Source: UBA4877 sp002399345
Lineage (GTDB): Bacteria; Bacillota; Thermoanaerobacteria; Thermoanaerobacterales; UBA4877
NCBI GenBank assembly: GCA_036752905.1
Contig: DAIORT010000002.1
Span: 62,001 to 126,000 of the forward strand
Direction: 5' to 3'
Length of the DNA stretch: 64,000 bases
The notes beneath the pieces were generated by a model. It made no database searches. It was not told the origin of the DNA and was given only the letters and a program-made list of their open reading frames with translations. Below, in pieces: positions 31,925 through 41,390 of this stretch. Made by a program: the position numbers and the translations under genes. Positions within the stretch are counted from its first letter, which is position 1, and the number at the start of each line of letters is the position of its first letter.

Positions 31925-32374
31925 ATGAAAAAGATTTTTAATACGCAGTCAGAGAAGGATACGGTTAGATTGGGAAAAGCGATGGGTGGGAAGCTAAAGA
32001 AAGGTAGTATAATATGCCTTCAAGGCGAGCTGGGCAGCGGCAAGACGCATTTTACCAAGGGGATTGCCTCCGGGCTGGGGGTGGAGGATATTGTCTCCAG
32101 TCCTACATTTACCATTATGAATGAGTATTCGGGCAGGCTGCCGTTGTATCATTTTGATGTATACAGGATAGATGCGGATGAATTTTTAGATATAGGTCTG
32201 GACGAGTATCTTTATGGTGACGGTGTATCCGTGGTAGAGTGGGCGGACAGGCTGGACGGTGCCGTGAAGGGCGCACTATGGGCTGATATAACGCAAACCG
32301 GTGAGAATTCGAGGAAGTTTGCATTTAAATGGGACAGAAGTGCGTATGATTTTTTAAACGAGGTGAAGATATGA
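31925..32374 (+). CDS. tsaE: tRNA threonylcarbamoyladenosine biosynthesis ATPase TsaE
   Basis: P-loop ATPase that recycles the TsaBD complex in t6A37 synthesis. It is 149 residues from the ATG at 31925 (GAGGTGAA site). Walker A is LQGELGSGKTHFTKG; then SPTFTIMNEY, HFDVYRID and GVSVVEWADRL. The end overlaps tsaB by four bases. Confidence 0.94.
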   Translation: MKKIFNTQSEKDTVRLGKAMGGKLKKGSIICLQGELGSGKTHFTKGIASGLGVEDIVSSPTFTIMNEYSGRLPLYHFDVYRIDADEFLDIGLDEYLYGDGVSVVEWADRLDGAVKGALWADITQTGENSRKFAFKWDRSAYDFLNEVKI

Positions 32375-33051
32375 GGGTACTGGGAATAGATACCTCTACC
32401 GCTGTCGGCAGTGCGTCGGTGGCAGAGGATGACATTATAATGGGTGAGTTTTACATAGAGAGCAAGATGACTCATTCTACAAAGTTTATGCCTATGCTGT
32501 CCGAGCTTTTGCAAACCATAGATGTGGATGTAAAGGATATAGATGCGGTGGCGGTGACGGTGGGCCCGGGGTCGTTTACAGGGCTGCGCATAGGCCTGGC
32601 CCATGCTAAGGGTATATGCCATGCATTGAATAAACCTATAATCGGGGTCAATACCCTGGATGCTCTGGCGTACAACGCTTTATTTGCAGGTGGGGTGGTC
32701 TGCCCCATGCTGGATGCCAGAAACGAGCAGGTCTATACGGCTGTCTATGAGGATGGACGCAGGGTAAGCGATTATATGGGCATTAGCATATATGACCTGA
32801 TTCATGAGCTTACCGGCAGGAAGGCTATTATTTTAGGCGATGGGGTCAGGAGATATGGGGATATCTTTGCCGACAGACTTCCCGATGCTAAGACCCTGCC
32901 CGGTAATCTTATGATGCCGCGTGCGTCCTCGGTGGCATTGCTTGGTGGAAAGAGGATGGTTGAAGGCAAGGCTGATGATATCTACAAAATTGTGCCGTTT
33001 TATATGAGAAAACCCCAGGCGGAGCGCCTTAGGGAATTAAAGAAAAAGTAA
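32371..33051 (+). CDS. tsaB: t6A synthesis protein TsaB
   Basis: Inactive TsaD paralogue that forms the TsaB-TsaD heterodimer. It is 226 residues with GIDTSTAVGSASVAE, MPMLSELLQTIDV, VTVGPGSFTGLRIGL and CPMLDARNEQVYTA. Coupled to tsaE (ATGA overlap) and followed after 11 bases by rimI. Confidence 0.94.
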   Translation: MRVLGIDTSTAVGSASVAEDDIIMGEFYIESKMTHSTKFMPMLSELLQTIDVDVKDIDAVAVTVGPGSFTGLRIGLAHAKGICHALNKPIIGVNTLDALAYNALFAGGVVCPMLDARNEQVYTAVYEDGRRVSDYMGISIYDLIHELTGRKAIILGDGVRRYGDIFADRLPDAKTLPGNLMMPRASSVALLGGKRMVEGKADDIYKIVPFYMRKPQAERLRELKKK

Positions 33052-33062
33052 GGGGTCTTTGA

Positions 33063-33515
33063 ATGAATGAGGGCATACAGATTGTACCTTTGACGAAGGA
33101 GCATGTGGACGGTGTTATTGAGATAGAGAATCTATCCTTTTCCACTCCCTGGTCAAAAGGGGCCTTTGAGATGGAGGCTACCATGAATAAGTGTGCCGTA
33201 TATATTGCAGCGGTGGCCGGCAGCAGGGTGGCTGGCTACGGCGGCTTTTGGGCGGTCTTAGATGAGGCACATATAACCAACATAGCCGTTCATCCCGATT
33301 TTAGAGGACAGGGCGCAGGTAATGCTTTAATGGAAGGCCTTATAGAGGCGGCAAAAAAGCGCAAGGCTGTGTCCATGACCTTGGAGGTCAGGGCTTCTAA
33401 CGAGGTGGCATTAAACCTCTATCATAAATATGGTTTTAAGGCCTACGGAAGACGCAGGGGGTATTATCAGAATAACGGTGAAGATGCTATTATTATGTGG
33501 AAATATGATCTATGA
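33063..33515 (+). CDS. rimI: Ribosomal protein S18-alanine N-acetyltransferase RimI
   Basis: GNAT acetyltransferase of 150 residues with the acetyl-CoA loop HPDFRGQGAGNALM and C-terminal ALNLYHKYGFKAYGRRRGYY. The substrate is inferred from the family and from the standard tsaE-tsaB-rimI-tsaD order. Confidence 0.88.
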   Translation: MNEGIQIVPLTKEHVDGVIEIENLSFSTPWSKGAFEMEATMNKCAVYIAAVAGSRVAGYGGFWAVLDEAHITNIAVHPDFRGQGAGNALMEGLIEAAKKRKAVSMTLEVRASNEVALNLYHKYGFKAYGRRRGYYQNNGEDAIIMWKYDL

Positions 33516-33524
33516 GGTGAAACG

Positions 33525-34544
33525 ATGGATATTATAACATTAGGCATAGAGTCATCATGCGATGAAACCTCCGTTGCGGTGGTAAAAAATGGAAGGAGCG
33601 TACTTTCCAATATTATTTCATCGCAGATTGCGGTGCATAAGCTTTATGGCGGAGTGGTGCCGGAGATAGCATCACGCAGGCACATAGAGGCGATTGATTA
33701 TCTTTTGGATGAGGCTACGAATAAGGCAGACATCGGCATAGATGATGCGGATGCCATAGGTGTCACAGCCGGGCCGGGGCTTATCGGGGCGCTTTTGGTG
33801 GGTGTGTCTTATGCTAAGGGCCTGGCTTTTGCCCTGGATAAGCCGCTTATAGGTGTCAATCATATTGCCGGCCATATATCGGCTAATTTTATTCAGCACA
33901 AGGATCTGAAGCCGCCGCTTATCTGCCTGGTTGCGTCTGGCGGTCACAGCCATATTGTTGGAGTGAGGGATTATACCGACTTTGAAGTGCTGGGCAAGAC
34001 CACTGATGATGCTGCTGGCGAGGCCTTTGACAAGGTGGCAAGGGTGCTTGGCCAGCCTTATCCCGGCGGGCCGAACCTGGAAAGGCTGGCCAAGGAAGGC
34101 GACCCGGATGTGTTCAAGTTTCCAAAATCCTACCAGTCAAAGAAGGATTATAATTTTTCCTTCAGTGGTGTAAAGACAGCGGTCATAAATCTGGTTAACA
34201 AGATGAAAATGAAGGGCGGGACCATACCATATGCTGATATAGCAGCCTCTTTCCAGGAGAATATGGTTGAAGTGCTTATAGATAAGCTGGTAAATGCAGC
34301 TATAGATTTTGGATATGACAAGGTTGCCATAGCCGGCGGCGTATCAAGCAACGGTACTTTAAGGAATAAGCTTAAAGAAGAGGCCGGGAAGGCGGGATTA
34401 GAGTATTATTATCCCGATCCGGTGTACTGCACGGATAATGCAGCCATGATAGCATGCAATGCATACTATGAATATAAGAAGGGAAACATCTCCGATATGA
34501 GTTTAAATGCCTATCCGCATATAGGACTTAAAAGGATAGGTTAA
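33525..34544 (+). CDS. tsaD: tRNA N6-adenosine threonylcarbamoyltransferase TsaD
   Basis: Catalytic subunit of t6A synthesis (Kae1/YgjD family), 339 residues. It has GIESSCDETSVAVV, the iron-binding HIAGHISAN, CLVASGGHSHIVGV, DDAAGEAFDKVAR and AIAGGVSSNGTLR. Last gene of the operon, with an AGGTGAAA site. Confidence 0.96.
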   Translation: MDIITLGIESSCDETSVAVVKNGRSVLSNIISSQIAVHKLYGGVVPEIASRRHIEAIDYLLDEATNKADIGIDDADAIGVTAGPGLIGALLVGVSYAKGLAFALDKPLIGVNHIAGHISANFIQHKDLKPPLICLVASGGHSHIVGVRDYTDFEVLGKTTDDAAGEAFDKVARVLGQPYPGGPNLERLAKEGDPDVFKFPKSYQSKKDYNFSFSGVKTAVINLVNKMKMKGGTIPYADIAASFQENMVEVLIDKLVNAAIDFGYDKVAIAGGVSSNGTLRNKLKEEAGKAGLEYYYPDPVYCTDNAAMIACNAYYEYKKGNISDMSLNAYPHIGLKRIG

Positions 34545-34598
34545 GGGAGCAATATAAATTAATATATATAGTTGATTAAATTAAAGGGGGAGCTTTAA

Positions 34599-35633
34599 AT
34601 GAAGATTGCTATAGTAACGGACAGGCCGCGGGAGAAGATTTTGCCCGGTGAAGAAGGCAGGCATGAGGATCAGCAAAAGAAAGACACCGTATCATGTATT
34701 AAAGAGGTGCTCTCTAAAAGATTTGATTGTATAGAGCTTGTCTCGAGTGATGATATAATTGCCAGACTGAAAAAAGAGAAGGTAGACCTTGTGTTCAATA
34801 TGTGCAACGGCCTTAAAGGCGATTGCAAGCTGGCACAACTTCCGGCAGTGCTGGAGTTTGCCGGTATTCCATACACAGGGTCCAAGGTCTTAGGCCATAC
34901 ACTGGCACTCAACAAGGTATATGCCTGCAGGATATTTAAAAACAGAGGTATTCCCACGCCGGACTACATACCGGTATTTGACATCAAAGACATAGGCAAG
35001 GCGGAGAAGCTAACATTCCCTGCTATCGTAAAACCGTCTGATGAGGGCTCGGGCAGGGGCATACACAATGACAGCCTTGTATACGATATGGATATGCTAA
35101 AAAGGAAAGTGGCTGAGGAACTTTCTACTTACAATCCGCCCATCATGGTTAACAAATATATAGAAGGCAGAGAGTTTACAGTGGGAGTACTAGGAAATGG
35201 CAGCTCCATAAGGGTTCTTCCCATAATGGAAATAAGTTTCGAAAATATCCCGCGGGACATACCGCGGTTTTACAGTTTTGAAGTGAAGGCATACTATAGG
35301 GATCGGACCTCATACAGATGTCCGGCTGATTTAACTGATGAGCTAAGAGAAAGGATACAAGAAACAGCAGTAAAAACTTATAAAACCCTGTCACTATTGG
35401 ATTATGCACGTATAGATATGAGGGTAGAAGGCGAGAGGCCCTATGTCTTGGAGGTTAACTCATTGCCCGGCCTTATGAAGGACTTCAGCGATCTTCCGAT
35501 GATGGCGGAGGCGGCAGGCTTAGGTTATGAAGGATTGATCATGGGAATAGTGGACAGTGCCATAGAGCGTACACGCATGTATAAAAAACGCCATATGCAT
35601 AGAACTATGCAACAGATAGCAGCAATAACATAG
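34599..35633 (+). CDS. D-alanine-D-alanine ligase-like ATP-grasp enzyme
   Basis: 344-residue ATP-grasp ligase. It shows VDLVFNMCNGLKG, FAGIPYTGSKVLGHTLALNK, IVKPSDEGSGRGI (ATP loop), NKYIEGREFTVGVLG and the metal-binding EVNSLPGL. It resembles Ddl, but the usual Ddl C-terminal region is extended by a basic tail (RMYKKRHMHR), and the N-terminal segment differs from housekeeping Ddl. A related peptide or amino-acid ligase is therefore possible. Good AGGGGGAG ribosome site, 54 bases after tsaD. Confidence 0.75.
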   Translation: MKIAIVTDRPREKILPGEEGRHEDQQKKDTVSCIKEVLSKRFDCIELVSSDDIIARLKKEKVDLVFNMCNGLKGDCKLAQLPAVLEFAGIPYTGSKVLGHTLALNKVYACRIFKNRGIPTPDYIPVFDIKDIGKAEKLTFPAIVKPSDEGSGRGIHNDSLVYDMDMLKRKVAEELSTYNPPIMVNKYIEGREFTVGVLGNGSSIRVLPIMEISFENIPRDIPRFYSFEVKAYYRDRTSYRCPADLTDELRERIQETAVKTYKTLSLLDYARIDMRVEGERPYVLEVNSLPGLMKDFSDLPMMAEAAGLGYEGLIMGIVDSAIERTRMYKKRHMHRTMQQIAAIT

Positions 35634-35695
35634 CAGAACTTAATGCAGCGTGGGATCAGCTTATTTAACTTTTTTAACTAACTATGTTAATTATA

Positions 35696-35725
35696 TTGAT
35701 TTAAGGAAATAATAAATGATATAAT
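35696..35725 (+). promoter_or_regulatory. Sigma-A promoter of rex
   Basis: TTGATT at 35696-35701 and TATAAT at 35720-35725 with an 18 bp spacer. I did not find a convincing Rex operator in it. Confidence 0.6.
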
Positions 35726-35765
35726 AAACTTTATACCACAATATAAATTACTGGGGGGTGAGACA

Positions 35766-36425
35766 ATGGGAAAAGAAAGAACAAAAGTATCTATGGCTGT
35801 AATAAGACGCCTTCCCAGATATCAAAGATACCTTGACGAGCTTTTTAAAAATGATGTAAAAAGAATTTCATCGAGAGAACTCAGCGAGCGTATGGGTGTA
35901 ACAGCTTCACAAATACGACAGGATCTCAACTGCTTCGGTGGTTTTGGACAGCAGGGGTACGGCTATAATGTTGAAGATCTGTATAATACAATAACCGATA
36001 TTTTGGGCCTTAACAGGTCGTATAATACAATAATTGTAGGTGCAGGGAATCTTGGCCAGGCCATTGCGGGATACACTAACTTTGAGAAATCAGGTTTTAC
36101 ATTAAAGGCCTTATTCGATGTTAATCCTAAGCTTATAGGGCTGCGCCTGAGGGATATAGAGATACTGGATGTCGATACACTGCCTGATTTTTTGCATCAG
36201 CATAAGGTTGACATTGGCATAATGTGTATACCTAGAAAGGCTGCACAGCAGACCGCCGATATTTTAACCAGCAATGGTGTAAGAGCCATATGGAATTTTT
36301 CCATGACTGATTTAGATGTACCGGCTGATATAATAGTGGAAAATGTACATCTGAGTGATAGTCTTTATACTATATCATACAGGCTTAATGAGGAAGAGCT
36401 GTTTAATAAAATTGATAAAAATTAA
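35766..36425 (+). CDS. rex: Redox-sensing transcriptional repressor Rex
   Basis: Senses the NADH/NAD ratio and represses fermentation and NADH-oxidising genes. It is 219 residues. The N-terminal winged helix (AVIRRLPRYQRYL, VTASQIRQDLNCFGGFGQQG) is followed by the Rossmann domain (IIVGAGNLGQAIAGY) and the dimerising C-terminal helix NVHLSDSLYTISY. Monocistronic with promoter and terminator. Confidence 0.96.
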   Translation: MGKERTKVSMAVIRRLPRYQRYLDELFKNDVKRISSRELSERMGVTASQIRQDLNCFGGFGQQGYGYNVEDLYNTITDILGLNRSYNTIIVGAGNLGQAIAGYTNFEKSGFTLKALFDVNPKLIGLRLRDIEILDVDTLPDFLHQHKVDIGIMCIPRKAAQQTADILTSNGVRAIWNFSMTDLDVPADIIVENVHLSDSLYTISYRLNEEELFNKIDKN

Positions 36426-36452
36426 CTCCTGTTATCAGGAGTTGATTTTTTT
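36424..36452 (+). terminator. Terminator of rex
   Basis: AACTCCTG/CAGGAGTT stem with a TTAT loop and a run of seven T. Confidence 0.85.
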
Positions 36453-36485
36453 AACATATTTATTTGTGAAACCGGCCGGGCAATG

Positions 36486-37943
36486 TTACAGTGAACTGAT
36501 TGGTGTAGGTAAAATATCATCGGGAATACTACATTTATATGTTTCACCATTAAGGTGATTATGAAACTCTGTTCTTGCATTCTCTATTACCGCTGGATTT
36601 TGCAGAGCATCTACCGCACTGCCGGCTATCACCTTTGCAGCAAGCATCATTCCTTTATAACCAATGGATGTTCTGCCTTGTGATACAAGCTGCCACGAAT
36701 GCTCGGGAGTACCCATGGCATAGCATGTTGTCATTACCTGCGCAGTAGGAACATTCCAGCTTACATCGCCTACGTCTGATGATATGGTCAACTGTGCACT
36801 TGGATTATCCTCATAAAAAGGTATTACAATATCGCACAGATTTTTATTTTTTAGCTGATGTATGCAACTTTTGAAGTCTTCATCGGGCAGTGTCCCGACC
36901 CGACGTAGCAATTCCTCCTCCCGATTTTCCGACTGTGGAACGGTCTTAGCTATTTCGTCTGTGAATTGTATTTCTTCCGGTGTGTACACAGGTAGCTCCT
37001 GTTCTTTCAGATTGTCGTACATTACTTTTGAAAGTGATTTGTTGGGTATAACATTTGCACATGCCTTGATGAACTGAATATCCACCGAGGTCCCGGTCAT
37101 CATGGCAGCCCCATGCGCGATATTGTTTATTCTTTGATAAATTTCCTCGACCTGGGAGGTTTTTGGAGCACGGATCAAATACAGTACGGAGGCTGCGGGC
37201 TGAACCACGTTGGGTGAAAAACCGCCTGAATTGGTAACGGCATAATGGACGCGTGCCTGCTGGATGATATGCTCTCGCAGGTAATTTACCCCGACATCCA
37301 TAAGTTCAACCGAGTCCAAGGCGCTGCGTCCCTTTTGTGGGGCTGCCGCGGCATGTGCAGCAACCCCTGTGAATTTATAAAGCACCTGGTAGTTTGCAAG
37401 GAAGTTGACGTCAAAGATAGCGTTAACACTCTGAGGATGCCAGGCCAGTGCTATATCAAGCCCGTCGAAAACACCTTCCCTGGCCATGAATGCCTTGCCG
37501 GAACCGCCTTCTTCTCCCGGGCAGCCGAAGAGCTTCACGGTACCGGGAAGGTTGTTTGATTTAATATATGTTTTTACCGCTAGCGCCGCTCCTACCGAGC
37601 CACCAGCAAAAAGGTTATGGCCGCACCCATGCCCGTTGCCGCCCGGCCTGGCTGGCTGTTTTACGGAACAGTGTGCCTCCTGGCTTAAACCGGACAACGC
37701 ATCAAACTCTGCAAGAATACCTATAACGGGTATTCCTGATCCATATGTTGCGCAGAAAGCAGTCTGTATTTTTCCTACGCCTTTTTCAACATGAAACCCG
37801 TTTTCACTCAGCACCCGTTCTAAAAGTTCTGCAGATTTGAATTCTTCAAAGGCGGTTTCTGCATAATCCCAGATGTGATTTGCCACATTGATCAACATAT
37901 ACTTGTTTTTATCCAGGTATTCATACATCTGTGATTTATTCAT
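36486..37943 (-). CDS. M20 amidohydrolase, AbgB-like
   Basis: Metal-dependent amidohydrolase of 485 residues similar to the p-aminobenzoyl-glutamate hydrolase subunit AbgB. Motifs are GILAEFDALSGLSQ, NGHGCGHNLFAGG (metal ligands), FGCPGEEGGSGKAFM, ALAWHPQ and SSDVGDVSWNVPT. There is no separate AbgA gene, so it probably acts alone. The downstream-oriented partner gltS lies directly upstream on the same strand (38 bases), suggesting that the enzyme releases glutamate or a similar amino acid from an amide. Start ATG with AAGGGGGAC in front. Confidence 0.82.
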   Translation of the reverse strand: MNKSQMYEYLDKNKYMLINVANHIWDYAETAFEEFKSAELLERVLSENGFHVEKGVGKIQTAFCATYGSGIPVIGILAEFDALSGLSQEAHCSVKQPARPGGNGHGCGHNLFAGGSVGAALAVKTYIKSNNLPGTVKLFGCPGEEGGSGKAFMAREGVFDGLDIALAWHPQSVNAIFDVNFLANYQVLYKFTGVAAHAAAAPQKGRSALDSVELMDVGVNYLREHIIQQARVHYAVTNSGGFSPNVVQPAASVLYLIRAPKTSQVEEIYQRINNIAHGAAMMTGTSVDIQFIKACANVIPNKSLSKVMYDNLKEQELPVYTPEEIQFTDEIAKTVPQSENREEELLRRVGTLPDEDFKSCIHQLKNKNLCDIVIPFYEDNPSAQLTISSDVGDVSWNVPTAQVMTTCYAMGTPEHSWQLVSQGRTSIGYKGMMLAAKVIAGSAVDALQNPAVIENARTEFHNHLNGETYKCSIPDDILPTPISSL

Positions 37944-37980
37944 TTAATTATGTCCCCCTTTTGTGTAAGTTTTGTATAAA

Positions 37981-39399
37981 TCATACGACAGCATTGCTTT
38001 TATTAGAATTGCCCTTGAACATTTTCCCAAAAGATATACGGCTTGTAATTGCAGCAAACAGGAGTGCAATGATACCTATACCCAATGCTACCAATGCGGT
38101 ATACAACGCACCGTGAATAATAGGCAGCATAATAAAGAGGTTCAGCATAGCGAAATAGATGACGCTGGTAATGGTGTAAGACAATGAATATGTCGCGAGA
38201 GCTGGGCTTTCGAGATCTGGATCGCATATGCGCAGGAGAAGGACCCCGGTAAGAAAGACTCCGGTGCACATGCCGAAGGTACCAATCATTTGTTCAAACC
38301 AGTAACCTTTTAATAAACGCTTGCAGCAAAAGAATAAAATAAATGTCGTGACGATATATCCGATTATAACCATGACCAAAATCGGTACGATATAGGTTGC
38401 GACAGCTTTGATAGGAAGACTGGCAATTGCGGAAATAACAGCGAAGTCTGTAAGAGCACCGGATATTTTACCCTTTATGTTACCGTCGACTAGATAATCG
38501 ATATGAAGCTTACACATTATGCCCCATACAATAAACATAACAATCATTCCATAAGCCCATACTGAAATGCTGCCAAGCACAGGAATTTTAAGTGCTTTAG
38601 CTCCGGATAGTATTAAATATGAAAGAAGGCAGACCATGAAGATAAGTCCAGCATGAAAGGCAAAGGTATCTACAGATGAAGACATTGTTGTCTCACGACC
38701 GACTGAGGGTTGTTTATCAATGTCTTTTTCATAACCGACCCGTATTGACTCCGGAATGTCGGCGGGCTTTTTTAAGAGAGCTGTCTGGCCATGGCGGGCC
38801 GCCCAATTGATCATAACGATACCGATTAGTATGCCACCTACAAGACCGAATGTGGCTGTTGTGATGCCGACACCTTGGGATATCTCCCAATAAGGTAGGT
38901 TGAGTTCCTGCAGTATATTGCCCAGTGTGCCTGCCGTACCATGCCCGCCTACAAAACCAATAGCCAGTTCGATACCAAAGACGTCATAAAGGTTTTGACT
39001 GCCAAATGCCGCATGCGTGCCATATCCGATGGCAAACTGGAACATTGCGGTGCCCAGGCCTATGCCAATTAAAGGTAGGATATTTTTAAAGACCTCTGGA
39101 TTCGTGCTGCCTGAGTCTTTGCCGATTCCTATACGCAGGCCCAACGGTACCGAAGCAACAATTGGAACGATAAAAATACCTGGGAGCAGAGAATAGATGT
39201 CGAACCAGCCGGCCGGGCAGGGAATCAGGTCTAATACCTGCGGGCCTAAAAGAAGCAGAAGAAAACCGCCGATAACGGATGCCGGGATGAAGGTCTTTTG
39301 AAAAATCTTTACCTTAGCGCGCAGGAATACGCCGATTAATAAAAATATGCCTAGAAGGCCCATGCTTTGGAGAAGATCTGTTAGAAGTGCATTTGTCAT
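37981..39399 (-). CDS. GltS-type sodium/glutamate symporter family protein
   Basis: 472-residue secondary transporter with ten or more helices. It contains the two Gly-rich inverted repeat hairpins expected of the GltS fold (FVGGHGTAGTLGNILQEL and FGMCTGVFLTGVLLLRI). It is longer than E. coli GltS (about 400) owing to a central hydrophilic loop (about residues 220-245). Substrate may be glutamate or the amide cleaved by the adjacent AbgB-like hydrolase. Ribosome site AAGGAGGT precedes the ATG. Confidence 0.8.
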   Translation of the reverse strand: MTNALLTDLLQSMGLLGIFLLIGVFLRAKVKIFQKTFIPASVIGGFLLLLLGPQVLDLIPCPAGWFDIYSLLPGIFIVPIVASVPLGLRIGIGKDSGSTNPEVFKNILPLIGIGLGTAMFQFAIGYGTHAAFGSQNLYDVFGIELAIGFVGGHGTAGTLGNILQELNLPYWEISQGVGITTATFGLVGGILIGIVMINWAARHGQTALLKKPADIPESIRVGYEKDIDKQPSVGRETTMSSSVDTFAFHAGLIFMVCLLSYLILSGAKALKIPVLGSISVWAYGMIVMFIVWGIMCKLHIDYLVDGNIKGKISGALTDFAVISAIASLPIKAVATYIVPILVMVIIGYIVTTFILFFCCKRLLKGYWFEQMIGTFGMCTGVFLTGVLLLRICDPDLESPALATYSLSYTITSVIYFAMLNLFIMLPIIHGALYTALVALGIGIIALLFAAITSRISFGKMFKGNSNKSNAVV

Positions 39400-39421
39400 A
39401 TGCTTTTACCTCCTTCTTTGA

Positions 39422-39488
39422 AATAATCATCTTCAAAGGATAGATAAAATTGCCTTGATAAAAACATATGATATGATTATCTTCAAAA
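39422..39488. repeat. Direct repeats upstream of gltS-abgB
   Basis: ATAATCATCTTCAAAG (about 39423-39438) and ATGATTATCTTCAAAA (about 39472-39487) match at 13 of 16 positions and lie in the short leader and promoter region of gltS. They look like a pair of operator half-sites for an unknown regulator. No good -35/-10 pair could be assigned nearby. Confidence 0.4.
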
Positions 39489-39518
39489 TGATTTTATTTG
39501 GGAATTTATAATAAGAAA

Positions 39519-39574
39519 AAAACCTCTCGCAGCGAACAGTTAACTATTTTATCTGCTTGCCACAAGAGGTTTAT
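39519..39574 (-). terminator. Terminator of asnB
   Basis: On the minus strand AAACCTCTTGTGGC pairs with GTTCGCTGCGAGAGGTTT-side sequence (about ten pairs with several G-U), followed by eight T. Confidence 0.7.
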
Positions 39575-39578
39575 AATT

Positions 39579-41126
39579 TTAGGCTACTGCCCAGTGTCCT
39601 ACAATATTTGCTACTGAAGAAGATGGGTAAAAGGTCTTAAAGATCCTATAAAAATATAATTCCTGTTTGGAACGTATCTTAATATTATCTTCTTTGAGGA
39701 TTCGTTCTGCGGCAATTCTTAATTCCTGGTCTGATATACATTTATCAAATGCTTCATCCAGAAAATCTTTTGTACCGCTTCCCTCGGAGAATTCAGCTTT
39801 CTTCCGCCAGAGTACATCTGCAGGAAGGCATCCCGTTTCATCGAAGGAGTCCCGCAGAAGCCATTTTTCTATTTTTTTGGTTCCTTTTTTGTGGGGCAAT
39901 TTCAGCTTTGGCGGTAAACCGAGTACGTAGCTTACGAGGTCTTCATCCAAAAATGGAACACGGCCTTCCAGAGAGTTCGCCATACTCATGCGGTCCATGC
40001 GCTGTAGGTTGATATTGTGCAGGGAGCCCAGCACCCTGGTAAGCTCGCAGCCTAATTTCTTAGCATCTTTAATTTTTTCCATATAGGCATAACCTGCGAA
40101 AAGCTCGTCAGCACCCTCTCCCGAAAGTATGACTTTCACATATTTAGACGCAAGCTGTGAGACAAAGTAGGTAGGTATGGCGCTTCTTACCAGTGAAGGT
40201 TCAAAAGATTCCAGGTGGTATATTACCCTTGGGATCGCCTCAAGTACATCCTGCTCTGTGTAGATATACTCATGATGCTCCGTACCGATATAGTCCGCCA
40301 CCTCCTTTGCCGCCTTAAGGTCTGCACTTCCAGGGAGGCCTATGCAAAAAGAATGTATCGGTCGGCCTGTTTTATTGTATTTGGCGGTAATAGCAGCTAT
40401 CAGGCTGCTGTCCAGTCCTCCGCTCAATAAAACACCGAGGGGGACATCCGCCATCAGGCGTTTTTGAACTGATTTTTCCAGCAGATGCCTTATATTCTGC
40501 TTGATTTCTTCAGGAGAGTCCTGTCCATAAGGAGATTTATACTTTACAAGATTTTTGACTGTCCTGTAAGGAGCAAAACCGTCTTCAGGGGTAAAGTAAT
40601 GTCCGGCAGGGAATTCATTAATACTAACTCCCAGCGGATAAAGGCATTTAAGTTCCGAGGTAAAATAAATTTTCCCATCTTTTTTTGCGTAATACAGGGG
40701 TTTAATGCCTAAGGGATCCCTGGCGGCAAATACACTGTGATGTTTGCTGTCTGAAATGATGAATGCAAACATACCGTCGAGATAGTTAACACAATTCTTG
40801 CCGTATTCCTCATACATGTGAAGCGCTACTTCACTATCGGAGCTGCATGTGAAACGATGCTTGCCAAGATGCTCCTTTTTTAGTTTCTTATAGTTATATA
40901 TCTCACCATTACAAACTATCCAAGCTGTTTTGTCTTCGTTGTGAATCGGCTGGATGCCGCTGTCTACGTCTATGATTGAAAGGCGCTTGTGGCCCAACAG
41001 ACAGCCTGGTGTAGCTTTTATAGAACTTTCATCCGGCCCTCTGTAGTTCATTGCATCCAGCATATTTTTAAATTCTTCTTTATCGGTGTCCGTATAGTCT
41101 CCTGCTATGCATGCGATACCGCACAT
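39579..41126 (-). CDS. asnB: Asparagine synthase (glutamine-hydrolysing)
   Basis: Makes asparagine from aspartate, ATP and glutamine. It is 515 residues. The processed N-terminal Cys2 nucleophile is present (MCGIACIAG), with MNYRGPDES, LGHKRLSIIDVDSG and NGEIYNYKKL of the class II amidotransferase domain. The synthetase domain has LLSGGLDSSLIAAI, LSGEGADELFAGY and EGRVPFLDEDLV. Transcribed alone with its own promoter and terminator. Two asparaginase-type activities elsewhere in the window act in the opposite direction. Confidence 0.95.
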   Translation of the reverse strand: MCGIACIAGDYTDTDKEEFKNMLDAMNYRGPDESSIKATPGCLLGHKRLSIIDVDSGIQPIHNEDKTAWIVCNGEIYNYKKLKKEHLGKHRFTCSSDSEVALHMYEEYGKNCVNYLDGMFAFIISDSKHHSVFAARDPLGIKPLYYAKKDGKIYFTSELKCLYPLGVSINEFPAGHYFTPEDGFAPYRTVKNLVKYKSPYGQDSPEEIKQNIRHLLEKSVQKRLMADVPLGVLLSGGLDSSLIAAITAKYNKTGRPIHSFCIGLPGSADLKAAKEVADYIGTEHHEYIYTEQDVLEAIPRVIYHLESFEPSLVRSAIPTYFVSQLASKYVKVILSGEGADELFAGYAYMEKIKDAKKLGCELTRVLGSLHNINLQRMDRMSMANSLEGRVPFLDEDLVSYVLGLPPKLKLPHKKGTKKIEKWLLRDSFDETGCLPADVLWRKKAEFSEGSGTKDFLDEAFDKCISDQELRIAAERILKEDNIKIRSKQELYFYRIFKTFYPSSSVANIVGHWAVA

Positions 41127-41171
41127 AAAATATTATCACTCCATATAATTTGTATTTAGTACATTCTCTAC

Positions 41172-41200
41172 ACTATAACGAAAGATATGTATAATGGCAA
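41172..41200 (-). promoter_or_regulatory. Sigma-A promoter of asnB
   Basis: On the minus strand TTGCCA (41195-41200) and TATAGT (41172-41177) with a 17 bp spacer, about 45 bases before the asnB start. The rest of the 41.13-41.39 kb gap shows no gene. Confidence 0.6.
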
Positions 41201-41390
41201 ACTGCAAATACCAATGATAATGTATCTCTAAGCTTAGCATATATAGCGAGGCGGTATGAGCGGTAGTAATCAGAGGATACCTCTGTATGCATGCAAATGC
41301 CTGAAGAATCCAATATTTTTTTAATAACCATGATATGGCATGCCTCCATGTTATTATTAAATTAAGAGATAATTATGGGAGGTGCTTTGT

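Noticed and set aside
32212..32622. 136-codon minus-strand frame across tsaE and tsaB
   Set aside because: His/Tyr-rich antisense shadow of two well-recognised genes.
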